A stretch of DNA of 64,000 nucleotides from Sipunculus nudus (Eukaryota > Annelida > Sipuncula > Golfingiida > Sipunculidae), in assembly GCA_026874595.1 (NCBI GenBank), contig CM049318.1, positions 12,071,241 through 12,135,240 of the forward strand, given 5' to 3'. Positions 1 to 13,060 of the stretch are shown here, in pieces. The position numbers were made by a program, and so were the translations under genes. Each line of letters starts with the position of its first letter. Position 1 is the first letter of the stretch. The notes beneath the pieces were generated by a model. That model was given only the letters and a program-made list of their open reading frames with translations. It was not told where the DNA came from and made no database searches.

Positions 1-1067
1 CACAAATGCTATGAGTACCACATACTACCATTTTATTTGTTGAACCTATGGCTATTGACCATGTTATTATTTAGCTGAACTCTGGGTCATGAAAAGAAAA
101 AGCTGCTACAAGGCAAAGATGTTCCTTTTCACTTTCCAAATTGACTTGAATTTTGTGTCTTGCTAGAGTGCCCAAAAGTTATAATATGGTTAAAAATTGT
201 TAATTATACAATGTTCATAATTTTTTCTTTCAGGCAAAGTAAACATTAAAAACTGTTGATCATTGCTGAATTTACAGCCACTGTCTCAATTTTGGTGAAT
301 GCTTTATAAAATTGAAGAGAGGTTTGCTGTACTCAACCAAAACATTTCAACTAATCTAAAAAATTAATCAAATGTTTTTTACTATTGGAGTCTATCACAC
401 AAAAACTCCTAAATTAAGCTTTAGTTTCATAATATGCCTTCTCCATGTCATTTACATATACTGTAAACACCATTTTATTAATAATTTGATACATAACACA
501 CTATGTTTCATAACAATCCACAAACCATTCATAATCATATGTATGAATTTAATCTGAATTTGATATTAGAAGGTCAAGAACACCCTTATAAAGGTCATGA
601 GCACTTTAACTTTAATGGGCTTGGTCCTCTGACTTTTTTTTTCATTTGAGGTTTCTTCTGACATATTCACTTTCATTACAAAAGAAAAAGCATAATAATT
701 TGGGAATTTGTTTCACTAAGGATCAGATGATTTCATAAGATACTATTTTGATTCCCAAAGAGAAATCAAACCTGGTTCAATTTACAGGTTAATCAAAAGT
801 GCATTTTTAGTCAACCTTGAATGATTTCTTTTTACATGTACATGTAGAAGTGCCATTTCACCATAAAAGATCAAGAAGTCATTTTGAACATTACTGAACA
901 CCATTATATTATTGATGTACTGTTTTAGTAATATTATTGATGTGAGGCCCTTTTATAGTCCATTTGTCTACTTAAATGTCAAAATATGCAAGACTCCATG
1001 TTCTTAATTATTTATTTCCAACAACCTTTGTTTCTAAAATTTGTAATGGTTTCTTTACTTTTCTTAG
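1..1067. other. AT-rich sequence, probable intron upstream of a candidate exon
   Basis: No convincing exon, RNA gene or repeat is seen here. Short open frames are AT-rich and lack flanking splice sites or a plausible start. The interval ends in a pyrimidine-rich tract with TTCTTAG at 1061-1067 that can serve as the 3' splice site of the candidate exon starting at 1068. Confidence 0.4.
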
Positions 1068-1140
1068 AACCAGTATGAAGAAATGGTGCAGAAAGTAAAA
1101 GGAGAGCCCGTATATCTCCAGCCCTTGCAAGAATTGTCTG
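1068..1140 (+). CDS. Candidate internal (penultimate) exon of an unrecognised gene
   Basis: A 73-base block is bounded by a pyrimidine-rich 3' splice site ending TTCTTAG and a consensus 5' splice site GTAAGC. Only one of its three frames is open throughout: 24 codons plus one base. It reads asparagine, glutamine, tyrosine, two glutamates, then a charged stretch ending in a leucine/proline/glutamine-rich tail, and composition is clearly less AT-rich than the flanks. The leftover base is completed in phase by the exon at 1756, giving a short C-terminus and a stop. I do not recognise the protein; upstream exons would lie left of the window. Seen: splice motifs and the single open frame. Inferred: that it is transcribed. 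Chance occurrence remains possible because the block is short. Confidence 0.5.
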
Positions 1141-1755
1141 GTAAGCATATTCAGTTAATCATATAAGGTAACATTTAAATCTTTTAGCAAATGGGAAATG
1201 TTATGAATTGTAAGTTTTTTTATCAAATAGCTGGAACTTACCATATTAGAAGTGCAAATTTGGTGGTTAACATTTATTGTGCATATGGGATATTAATATA
1301 TTATTATAAACTGTTTACATGTTAAAATTGTTTCAACTGAGTAACCTACTTTCTGAACCTATGAGCATCTTTAGGCCACAGTGTCTGTCCTGTGACCAGT
1401 ATATTTGATAATCTGTAATGTTTGTATATACTCTGTATAACTGGAAAACTCTTCCTGTGTTAGTAATTGAGAAGTCCAACTGTATTTACTTATAATCCTA
1501 AATGTTAATAAGGCATATTTCAGAACATTGAAAACCCCTATATAGAGAGCAGATGTACTTTCAGTGAAATAAATTCGTTTTCCTTTTTAGACTTGTGTGT
1601 TGCCTCCAGATAAGGTAAACTACTATAAATGTTAAGAAAAGCAATACTAAGCATCAATGTCAAAAGGTTATCTTTAAAATTATTTAATAAAATAATTAAT
1701 GTAAGCAATAATGACTATATATGTATACTTAGACTGGTAACATTTGTTTTTGCAG
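1141..1755 (+). other. Putative last intron
   Basis: It starts GTAAGC at 1141 and ends TTTTTGCAG at 1747-1755. An alternative micro-exon around 1590-1614 has a TTTTTAG acceptor and a GTAAAC donor. Joined in phase it meets a TAA stop at once, so it would give a truncated tail and was not preferred. Confidence 0.4.
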
Positions 1756-1775
1756 GTCAAACAGGAGGGGACTGA
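1756..1775 (+). CDS. Candidate terminal coding exon with stop codon
   Basis: This follows a good 3' splice site (TTTTTGCAG). Joined in phase to the exon ending at 1140 it adds G-Q-T-G-G-D and then TGA at 1773-1775. The downstream sequence to about 1945 is a plausible 3' untranslated region. The match of phase, stop and nearby poly(A) signal is the reason for calling a gene end here; the coding piece alone is too short to be evidence. Protein not recognised. Confidence 0.42.
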
Positions 1776-1945
1776 AAAGGATTTAGAGTGTGGCAAGGGT
1801 GTATATTTCCCTCCAGCCTTCATTCTCTAAAACTAGTAAAAGGACAACACTCTCAAATCTGACTGAACCAGGGAGTTTTAAAAATCTTATGAAAATATTA
1901 TTTTCAGTTTACAAATGTGTAAATAAACATTAATTTTGGCTCTTG
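1776..1945 (+). other. Putative 3' UTR and polyadenylation region
   Basis: AATAAA lies at 1922-1927, about 150 bases after the candidate stop, followed by the T-rich stretch TCTTGTATTTTC. This fits an animal cleavage and polyadenylation site. The exact cleavage point is inferred. Confidence 0.42.
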
Positions 1946-2204
1946 TATTTTCTTACTTTTATGTTTCATGTGTTTGCGTCCATATGACTGTGTGAAGTTG
2001 ATGACCCCAAGTGTGACTGCAGGCCAGCATTGATTTCAAGGAATTGCACAGTGCAGGAAGCTCACCACACACACACAAACCTTAATTTCTATCATCTACC
2101 GTAATTCCTTGTGGAATAAAGAAAAGAGTAAACACCTTTAAAAACAGAACATACAACAGACAGTAACTGAGCTATTGACAAACAGCACAGAAGGTGCATA
2201 CACT

Positions 2205-2580
2205 GACTTATATGCCAGTTATATGTCATTTATAAGGGACATATATGGTACTTATAAGTCCCATATATGTCACATATATGGGAGTTATATGGCACATATA
2301 TGTGAGTTATAAGGCACATATATGGGACATATATGGGAGTTATAAGGGACATATATGGGAGTTATAGGGGACCTATATGTGGAAGCCTTATATGTGACAT
2401 ATAAGGCCCATATATGTGACATATAAGGCTCCTACCTAATTTGCATATAAAATCCATATACCATACATATATGTGACATATATGGGAGTTATAAGGTTAG
2501 ATACAAGGGACATATATGGCACATATATGTGCCTTATATGTGCCATATAATTTCACATATATGGCACTTATAAAAATTTT
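2205..2580. repeat. 11-bp palindromic tandem array (CATATATG / TTATAA cores)
   Basis: Units of 11 bases, mainly ggacatatatg, gcacatatatg and ggagttataag, follow each other head to tail. Each core (CATATATG, TTATAA) is itself self-complementary, so the array can pair with itself locally at nearly every unit. The block has a denser part (about 2205-2430) and a second, more degenerate part (about 2450-2580). No coding potential. Confidence 0.8.
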
Positions 2581-4544
2581 CGGTAAGGGATAACATACCG
2601 TTCACTATTAAAAAGTAAGCTGATTATCCTGATTAATTTATCAATGTATGCTATATGGTACCCAGCCTCAACAACCAATTTAACCATGTATATTATAACA
2701 GATCTGTACAAATGCTGTTACACTCTGCTGACTTGTTTAAAATACTTGAATTGTAATTCAAAGAAATCTGTCAACAAGCTGCACTCCTGTACAAAGCTAA
2801 CAGGCAAACATAAAAACAGACAAACATTAACACCGCATCAGAATCCTGAGCAATGAAAAAAAAAGTTTCAACTGTCAACTCTTCCTTTATACAAGAACAA
2901 CTTCTCCAAAATATACTGTATAGAGTATAATATACTTACATGGTTTAAAATTTTATATCAACATTTCTTGTGTTAATTCAGACAAACTGGACAACAAAGC
3001 AAAAATATAAACTTCTTGTCCTCAAATGTATACACTTCTGAATCATGGAATTGTCTTGACAGAAATTTGCATCTCCACATGGTTCCATCATAATACATCA
3101 GTAACCTTTATAGACGCCGGAGACAGAAAGACAAGATGGAGAGATAGAGCGAAGGAGGAAAAGAGAGAGGGGGCGAGGACAGACACAGTGGTGTTGATAT
3201 AGCTTTCAGCCAACTCAATTTGCATAAATGCTATTAAACTTGAAAGAGGTATAAATACTGTACAAGAGTATAATATACTCACATGGATTCTTCTCAGCAC
3301 AAACAGTAGTGACAGGCAGCTAGCAGTACAATGGCAGCACCTACAACAAGCACAGTCCAGTATGAGATCAGTGGTCACAGTGTACCACAAGAACTGTCAA
3401 CCAGATCTGCTGTCATGGGCAGGGACTGTAGCAGCACTGAGGTGCAGTGAGAGGATGTAGCTGCAGGAGCAGTGGCGGGCTGTTTCAGTGTTATTTGAAG
3501 CCAAATCAAATGGCCGCAGCATGCCAGTCCTCCATTATGACAAACGCAGCTATAAACGCATGACAAAACACAAGCTATCCCCAAGCCAGTCGAAATTAGT
3601 CCATGGAAATGGCAGGCAAATTTGTCTTACAAGCTTCTTAAGTGTCCAGGGCTATACATCATGCACGCTGTTCATGCAGCCGTTTTCCCCTTCATTGCAT
3701 CTGATCCAATTGAACTGCGCTCGCACGGTGCTCTTTCTCACTTCCCAATACCCCACGCTGCCCATGAATACTGCCAGTCTGTCAGATTTAAATTTGTTTA
3801 CGACTGTGCTCTGGATACCACTCAACCTTCCTACCAATTCCGTCCAAAAATTCCCCATCATGCCCTCTGATTTGGTGATTTGTGTCCCGCTTTAACGAGT
3901 TAATGTGAGTTCATCCCATCGTGTTTAATCTTGAGTCTCGCCGTTTATCTACTCCTGACCACTCCTGCTTATCTGATAACAGACTCAAAGATGCATACAC
4001 AGCGCCAATATTACGTGAAATAATACAAACTACGCTTCAGCTGGGGTGATTTTGTCCACCTCACTTGGCCAATACCATAACAATATCACTTTCTGTTTTC
4101 TCCATTGCCTCAGCACACATCAATACCATAAAGAGATCTATAGACGGTTAGGTTTTCTGACCCAGCATTACTGAACACCATGCAGGAAAAAATATTGTAA
4201 TATAAAAAATCCTGTTATATTCAAAATCATAAAAATACTAAATCTTTACACACTTTACCACCTAAAACACATAACTTTATTTCTAAAGATAGTTGGATTT
4301 CTTTTATCCAGAATTGTACAAGTTGAAGAGTAGATGACATGTTAAAGAACCCAAATCAAACAGTTAGTAGTAACTGATGATGATTAAGGAAAATGGATAT
4401 TAATTGGGTCTTAAAATAGAATTCCTTTTTTTTCGCCATACAAGTGCACCATAGAGCACTCAGTATGCATTCATAGAGCATTCAGTATGTCTCCCAAAGA
4501 TTATATTTACCAGTAGGATTTAACAGTGATGCCTGGATGCTAAC
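2581..4544. other. Non-repetitive interval with a GC-richer island at about 3100-4000
   Basis: AT-rich flanks surround a stretch (about 3100-4000) of more balanced composition containing GGCGGGC, CGCTCGCACGG and CCCGC blocks. Overlapping short open frames occur on both strands (for example 3488-3895 plus, 3652-3861 minus), but none has a supported start, splice sites or recognisable domain. It may be a conserved non-coding or regulatory island. A gene cannot be claimed. Confidence 0.35.
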
Positions 4545-6884
4545 TGCTATCCTTATACCTACAGGCATGGTTCAAGATGCCATCATAATACCTACATAAT
4601 AATAATAATAATAATAATAATAATATGAGTGCTATCCTTATACCTCCATACATGATTCAAGATGCTATCTTTATACCTACAGACATGGTTCAAGATGCTA
4701 TCCAAATACCTATAGACATGATTCAAGATGCTATCCTTATACCTACAGACATGGTTCAAGATGCTATAATAATTATAATAATAATATGAGTGCTATCCTT
4801 ATACCTACAGACATGATTCAAGATGCTATCCTAATACCTACAGGCATGATTCAAGATCTTATCCTAATACCTACAGACATGGTTCAAGATGCCATCATAA
4901 TACCTACATAATAATAATAATAATAATATGAGTGCTATCCTTATACCTACAGACATGATTCAAGATGCTATCCTAATACCTACAGGCATGATTCAAGATC
5001 TTATCCTAATACCTACAGACATGGTTCAAGATGCCATCATATTACCTACATAATAATAATAATAATAATATGAGTGCTATCCTTATACCTACAGACATGA
5101 TTCAAGATGCTAACCTAATACCTACAGGCATGATTCAAGATCTTATCCTAATACCTACAGACATGGTTCAAGATGCCATCATAATACCTACATGATTCAA
5201 GATGCCACCCAAATACCTACAGACATGGTTCAAGATGCTATCCTTATACCTACAGACATGATTCAAGATGCTATCCAAATACCTACAGACATGGTTAAAG
5301 ATGCCATCATAATACCTACATAATAATAATAATAATAATATGAGTGCTATCCTTATACCTACAGACATGATTGAAGATGCTATCCTTATACCTACAGACA
5401 TGATTCAAGATGCTATCCTTATACCTACAGACATGGTTCAAGATGCTATCCTTATACCTACATACATGATTCAAGATGCTATCCTTATACCTACATACAT
5501 GATTCAAGATGCTATCCAAATACCTACATACATGATTCAAGATGCTATCCTTATACCTACAGACATGATTCAAGATGCTATCCAAATACCTACATACATG
5601 ATTCAAGATGCTATCCTTATACCTACAGACATGATTCAAGATGCAATATAAATAACTAAAGACATGATTCCAGATGCTATCCAAATACCTACATACATGA
5701 TTCAAGATGCTATCCTTATACCTACAGACATGATTCAAGATGCAATATAAATAACTAAAGAAATGATTCCAGATGCTATCCAAATACCTACAGACATGGT
5801 TTGAGGTGCTATCCAAACCCCTACAGACATGATTCAAGGCTATCCTAATACCAACAGACATGATTCAAGATGCTATCCAAATACCTACAGACATGGTTCA
5901 AGATATCATAATACCTACATGATTCAAGATGCAATCTAAATAACTAAAGACATGATTCCAGATGCTATCCAAACCCCTACAGACATGATTCGAGGTGCTA
6001 TCCTTATACCTACAGACATGATTCAAGATGCTATCCAAATACCTACAGACATGGTTTAAGATGCTATCCTTATACCTACAGACATGATTCAAGATGCTAT
6101 CCAAATACCTACAGACATGGTTCAAGATGCCATCATACCTACAGACATGATTCAAGATGCTATCCAAATACCTACAGACATGGTTCAAGATGCTATCCTT
6201 ATACATACAGACATGATTCAAGATGCTATCGTAATACCTACATACATGATTCAAGATGCTATCCAAACCCCTACAGACATGGTTCAAGATGTCATCATAA
6301 TACCTACATGATTCAAAATGCAATATAAATAACTAAAGACATGATTCCAGATGCTATCCAAATACCTACAGACATGATTTGAGGTGCTATCCAAACCCCT
6401 ACAAACATGATTCAAGGCTATCCTATTACCTACAGACATGATTCAAGGCTATCCAAATACCTACAACTATGATTCAAGGTGCTATCCTAACCCCTACAGA
6501 CATGATTCAAGATGCTATCCTAATCCCAGCAAACATGGTTGAAGATTCGAGGTGCTATCTAAACCCCTACAGACATGATTCAAGGCTATCCAAATACCTA
6601 CAACTATGATTCAAGGTGCTATCCTAACCCCTGCAGACATGATTCAAGATGCTATCCTTATCCCTACAGACATGGTTGAAGATGATATCATAAAACCTAC
6701 AGACATGATTCAAGATGCTGCCATAATACCTACAGAGATGATTGATGTCTTCAAGATGCTATCCTGATATCTACAGACATGATTCCAGATGCTACCCTAA
6801 TACCTACAGACATGATTCAAGATTCTGCCATTATACCAACAGACATTCAAGATGCTGCCATAATACCTACAGACATGATTTGAC
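4545..6884. repeat. 33-bp minisatellite with (TAA)n-punctuated higher-order units
   Basis: The unit is close to gctatccttatacc plus tacagacatgattcaagat, 33 bases, repeated with point variants for about 2.3 kb. In the left half, blocks of four units are separated by runs of AAT/TAA and start with atgagtgctatcc at 4625, 4786, 4928, 5070 and 5340. Two successive intervals are exactly 142 bases. Because 33 is divisible by three, long frames stay open on both strands. They encode only an 11-residue repeat and are not considered genes. The right end decays into diverged units before 6884. Confidence 0.92.
4786..5211. repeat. 142-bp higher-order repeat inside the 33-bp array
   Basis: Three successive blocks begin at 4786, 4928 and 5070 with atgagtgctatcc. 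Each carries the same ordered variants (cagacatgattc, caggcatgattcaagatctt, cagacatggttc, then catcata-tacctacat). The first two blocks end in (TAA)n; the third runs straight on into another unit without it. Shared variants in the same order show that the block, not the 33-bp unit, was the last thing to be duplicated. Confidence 0.85.
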
Positions 6885-9136
6885 ACTTGATTGTTTTTAT
6901 CAGATTTCAACTTGTGTGGTGGTCAGAGAAGCTGATCTGAGAACACTGGTCAGATAGTAGTTATTGTGCCAGAATAAAGTACCTGTGTGTATCACTGTAT
7001 AATAACGTTATTACTTTCTGAAATATAAACATAATTCATGTGATTATAAATGTCAGTTTACTGCAAATACTAGAATAGTCTAGATCATCATATATAATTT
7101 AATTTACTGCATGTGGTCTGAAGTTCTAAAGCATTGTTGTGTACTTAGCAGCTTAAAAGTGTTTGAGATTTGCCCCAAATGTAAACATGTTTATTCCACA
7201 GATATGCTTTGCTGCCAGTGTCTGTCCCACAGCAGTCAGTCAGACAGGGACAGTGACTACCACAGTGACGTCTGATTGATCACCAGTACGTAGAAATGCT
7301 GTTGAGTGTCACACAAAGGTCCACACTTAAAGGTCAAAGGAAAGGCTGGGAGTCTCAATTCTCAGGACAGTCCAACCACTTGTGGAAAGGATGCTTTCAT
7401 TACAGTATTGATAAAGTTTAGTGGATCAGACAATGAACTCTGGTCACCGGTGACTTCCTTGTTTTTCGTTATGATGGATTCTGCTCAGATTTAGGAGAAA
7501 ACCTATGATTAGGGTCACACTATCTTGTATTATGTACCAGCGTATTAATTATGATAAAGAAAGCATACCACTACCCCAATATTCTTGATTATCATAATTA
7601 TAAATCTGCCATTTGGTGAGGCATTATGTTACACCCCGTCTGTTTTTTCTTTAAGCAAATTTGCAAAAGAGGTTTTGAACAAATTTAGCAATATCTCATT
7701 TTATATGTAATTTACTGATCATGTTTTAAAGTCATTATTGGTTGTACCATGAATTCATGTCCATAAGATGAAGATGTAATTATATAGTATTTTACTAGTA
7801 GCTGACACTATATACCATTTAACAAACTGTTAAAGCTTCTAGCTGGTAATATGGCAGCCTGAAACTGTAAAAACAATCTGTGTGATTTCTGGTTCTTGGC
7901 ATTAAAACATCAATGCTTGAGAATTTAAACTATTTTTCAATACTTGTCAGTAATGGATAGCTTAAGGTTCAGTTACATTACATTAGAAAAAACTTGCACA
8001 CCAAAGAAACTTCTTCTTTATCGTAACCAACTTCTTATAAATCATCCAGCTTAAACAACAAAACCTTCAGATGTTTTCTTTGACCTTGACCTTAAGTCAT
8101 GACCTTGATCAATTGGCCTGACCTTGGATCTGCTACAGTTTCTTCATGGTAAAATTCAATTAACTCCTTGAGCTCTATCGTAAAGAGAAGCTGTGTAAGC
8201 GTGAAATAGGACATGTACACCAGGCTTCAGCTGGCACATCTTTGTCCGCTTCCATATTTCACATGTTCTAGTCATGTTGCAGACCCAGAAATTTTTTTTT
8301 TCTTTTTATTCTGTTTTATTCTACTCAGTTATTTACACATCTTTTGAAATCTATAACCCTCTGTTCAAATGTAACACTGTGTATTATTAAAAAAAGTTTT
8401 CTCCAGCTTGAATCTTTTCATGACACCTAGGGTATATGTGCCGATCAGCATAAATTTCAGATGTTTACATATCTAATGATCTTTATAACCTAGCATTACC
8501 ATGATATTGTTCAATACTAAGGGATATTTTGGCATGATAAAGGTATAAGTGATATAAGAAGACATAACTTTCTACTGAATACAGTCTAAGATTTATCATT
8601 TCCATATTTTCTTAGCAATACTCCTGCTTTTTTTGTCTGTATACAATATATTAACTCCTGAAGAAATATTAAAAATTTCTTCCATTTTCAAATCAGACAC
8701 AATCAAATATTTTCAAAGAGTATAATTGAATAATATATTTTCACCTGGGGCTGGTTTAATTCTTTTTAAATATGTGGTTCATAAAAGTACAATGCTGGTC
8801 TATATTGCTATATTTTTAAACCAAAATGAAGAAAAAAACAAAATTCCCCTTTCAGGATTGATGTGAAGAGATCAACAGTTAGAATTTGATAATTAAGTCA
8901 TAAATACCAGAAACCAAGAAGTAAAGAAAACATGTATCAAATTACAGTTACAGAGACAGCACAGTCATATATGTCATAATAGATATGTCATGATACTTGC
9001 AGCTTGGTATCAGACTTAACATATATATTTTAATATGACATATTGCACTCTAACTATAGATATACTGCATACACTGTTTAAATGCAGGAATCATTATGTA
9101 TTCAAGGGACCTTTCTGTGTAATTCCAGACATAATC

Positions 9137-9220
9137 TTGGAGTTAGAGATATCATATTGTAGCTAATTAGAGATATCATATTGTAGTTTGAGAAATCATA
9201 TTGCAGTTAGAGAAATCATG
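9137..9220. repeat. Short four-copy tandem repeat
   Basis: The phrase gttagagatatcatattgtag recurs about four times with small changes, the later copies reading gagaaatcat. Copies are about 20-30 bases apart. Confidence 0.7.
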
Positions 9221-12200
9221 AAGAAAACATGATGTTATTGGAGGTAATGAAGCAATTTTTCAGGGAAGACATCAATATTCAGTTAGATGCATGTTTAGAT
9301 TATCTGACACATTATCTGCCAATCATTAGGTATTAAGTATACACCACTGCTCTTAGTCATCCTCGATGACAGTTAGTGTTATCCACTGTTTAACTCCTGA
9401 ACCACTTCTCTAATTTAGTGTACTAGTAACATTTGGTGTGCTGTATTAGTCCCTACATTTTTACTTTAAGCATTCAGGTTTTCAGTGTGATGGCGGCACT
9501 GAATGACATTCAATTGAAATGCCTGCATGTATGAATCACTTTGATAATGGCACAGAAATACAATACAGAAGAGAGTCCCAAGAAGTGAATTCATCTGTGT
9601 TGACATTTGGGCAGTGATTGGTCCCAAACCCGCAGAGAAGAAGCTGGAGTAACATGTTTGATTGACCACACCCCTTATTTTGAATTGGGAAGGACAATTA
9701 AGTGTTTATCAATTTAAAAAGATATGCTCCTAATTATTATTTTGTCATAATCTTTCTAAAAAGTACATACACTGGTCTCATTATCAGTATAGGGCTCCCA
9801 CTTTTTCAGCGGATCAATTTTGCAAAACCCTTTCATGACTTTTTTCATGATCTCTGACACAATTTCATGACCAGTCTTTTCCTACAGAATAAACCTCAGA
9901 ACCAAACATCGCAAATCACAAATAGAATTGAGGGAGTGGACATGAGTTAATTTCTAAATTTGTTAATTCTGTGATTATTTACTAGGAGAAAAAACATTTG
10001 TCACCGGTGAGAGAAATATCTGGACATTCTCAAAATCTTGCATTCTCATATTTTATGGCTTTTTCTTGACTTTTTTAATAATTCAAACAAGACCACCGCA
10101 AATGTGCAAAAAACACGTCTTATGTCTGATGTCTTGTGACTGTCTTATGTCTTGCCAAGAATTAAATTCAGGTGAGAAACTGTATTGGTTATTATTTATA
10201 ATGAGTTTCATGAATAGCCATCAAGATTTTTGGCAAGTAATCACAGTGCCACCAAAATCTGGTGACCTCTGATCTCATTAAATGTGAATGGATTTTGCCT
10301 GGAATCAAACTTAGGCAAGATATTATATTTGTTAATATTTCTGAAGAGTTTCATCAAAATCCATCATATTCCTGATAAGTTATTGAATTGACACCACAAA
10401 GTAGCCTTATGACCTCTGACCTCATTGATATGCATGGATTTTGCCTATAATCAATCCAGCAGTTTGACAGTATATTTTGATGTAGAGCAAATCTATCTAG
10501 TTTCGACATAACTAAGTCTCATGCCAAGGAGTTAAAAAAACCGCTGAAATATTCAGTATGCAATCAGTACAGACTGTTGAGACCCAGCCCACTAATGATG
10601 CTTTACTGAAAGTGTTAGCATCCATATTAATGTAAATTGGGTTCCTGAAATAGCCTCCATCACAAATTAACACACTTACCGGAGGTTTCAGGTCTGAACT
10701 ACAGGAGATTATGAAACATTCCCTGTGATGAGCACTTTAAATTTTTCAGGATGGCTGTCTGGCCCAGCAAGACAATAATAACCTCCTATCTATAATTCCC
10801 TGTCTAATTCAGGTCTGCATCACCTAAACTTGGTCGTATTTAGCTAGCATGAGCACATATTTAACAAATGCAAGTACTTAAAACATGGTTATCATGCACG
10901 GTTAATATCCAAGGTGAAAATGTGAAATTTGTAAGGGTGGCAAATGTCTTGTGTGATGGATATGTTATTGAAGATTGAGTGAAACACCAAATATCAGGGC
11001 AATCCATCAGTCGTTCTTGAAGATTATCAACTTTGTTTTATTTAAAAATACAATACAAGATAAAAATCTCTAAGAAATTTACCACTTTATTTTTAATACC
11101 TTCCTGATTACCTGTCTGCACCAGCATACTCAGGATACCGAACTGAATATCATGGGAATGCCATTAAGCTTCTAGATTTAAGTTTTTTAATGGATAAGTT
11201 ACAAATAAATCAGAAGTAATAACCTGTCAGTAAGACATTATAGGAAGCCTCTGAGGAATTGCTGAGACTTTACCATTTTGGTTTAAGTTCCCCCAGTATT
11301 TTAGCAACCTTCTTCTCCAACACATCAATCAATGGGTTAAACCTCCTCCAAAAATGATGAAAAAAATGTATGGAAGGACTGATTGGTAACATTATTGATT
11401 TGAATAATTAATCACAAAAACTAAAAGGTACCCTCTATTTTTTTTTTCCTCCACTAAGAGTTTATTCAATGTGATCATATACTCTGATAAATTTTCCAGA
11501 TTTTGAGGAACACGATAAAGGTCCTTTACACTCGATCTACACATGGATAAATGCTTTTATAGCAACTAAAGCTTAAAAATTAGTACAAAGGGATAAATAT
11601 CTGAAGAACTAAATCATGCAATGTAACATTTGCTGATGCCATATCTGCACATTTCACCAAGCATTTGGGGGACACCTTCATCAGCAGTACATTTTAACAG
11701 CTGTAGCCGTACCCATATCTGTCTCCGTGTATGCCAGTATAGGCATAGTCCTATTCTTGATATTGGGGTCTATATTTGGTGTGGTAATTCACCACAAGCA
11801 GTACATCATATAAGCTGTTGGCCAAGAGGTATATCCATATGCCAGTATTTCTCTGTTTTATTTCAACATGCTTTAAGTAGACTCTTGCCTTTTATACTTA
11901 ACTTCAAGTTCATTACCTCACATGATTATATATGCTTTGACATAAGAGCTCTTACTCTGAATAGGCCCTGGTTAATGCCAATGAAAACAGAAATGATATT
12001 TTCTTGAGTTTCTTGATGACTGTAAATCTACTCTAATTACCAGGCATGTTTAACCTAGGATATATAAGGTCCACTGAGCTTGACAAGTAATTAATACATA
12101 CATATAAAAATTTAATTAACAGAATACAGTATTTTCCCAACCTGTCATCTAGAGGCACTGGCATACATTACTCTGCAATATAAACAAAGTATTGCTTTGT

Positions 12201-12739
12201 GTATATCTGATCTTTTTCAGCAACAAATACATCAGGACAAATAAATAATTTAGTAATTATCAATATATCTTTGATACCCATTTATGAACTAAAATAACAG
12301 GATTTCAAAATTTATATAAATGAAATATCTGACACATGATGCTCGGATAACATGAACAAGCTTTTTACTAATCATATCTGATGATACCACAATTATATAA
12401 CCCATACTATATATAGGTTTATACCAATAAGTTATATGTGCCCAAAATACCTTTACTACATATATTCTATACAAAAAGCATTTTTTTATATGTGGTCTAG
12501 TGTAATATCAGTCTAGCATAACAACACAAATAGAAATGTCAGCCATATAGATAGCATTAGACGAAGAATGAAAATGCCATTAACGATAATTAAAGACACA
12601 ACACTGATAAACCACCCACAAATAAATCAACCCAGGAATATATACACAAAATGTATAAAGCAATATTTTTTTCTTACATAAAGAATTTTTTAAATTCGGT
12701 AAAATATCATATTTATATCCCATAAATGTCAACAATGCC

Positions 12740-13060
12740 TCAGAAACCTAAGATCGAGGATGTAAAAGCCATTAACGACGCAAACGCAATATCACAACAG
12801 TCTCACGGGTGGCAGCCATGATCAGATCTGACGATTACCACGGGAACGTGTATAGTGGATCTCATTTACTATTTACGATGTTTGGAGCCCTCTGATTGGT
12901 CATCATTTACGACGTCCATGACAAGGGTGCCGTTTACCACTAAGTATATAATGGTAATGGTACAGATATTTGTGTTTCTCACCCTGGGAGAATTAAATGT
13001 TTACTATTATTTATCCCAGATGAAAACTCAAAGATTTAATGCCCATGTTCTCTGATGAAA
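12740..13060. other. GC-richer island, possible regulatory element
   Basis: Within AT-rich DNA, this block contains several CpGs (gatcgagg, ttaacgacgcaaacgc, cacgggtgg, gacgattaccacgggaacgtg) and an inverted CCAAT box (tgattggtca). No convincing open frame or splice pair. A conserved enhancer or promoter is possible; there is no direct evidence of activity. Confidence 0.25.

Noticed and set aside
60-115. Exon-like block after TTATTTAG
   Set aside because: No donor GT at a suitable place and composition like the flanks.
1590-1614. Micro-exon with TTTTTAG acceptor and GTAAAC donor
   Set aside because: In the phase set by the preceding exon it gives an immediate stop; the exon at 1756 fits better.
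3488-3895. 135-codon plus-strand frame
   Set aside because: Competing frames on both strands, no splice or start support, low-complexity-free but unrecognisable peptide; treated as a possible regulatory island.
5316-6323. Long open frames with an 11-residue repeat on both strands
   Set aside because: They follow from a 33-base unit, exist in both directions, and are broken by TAA runs; no start context or splice signal.
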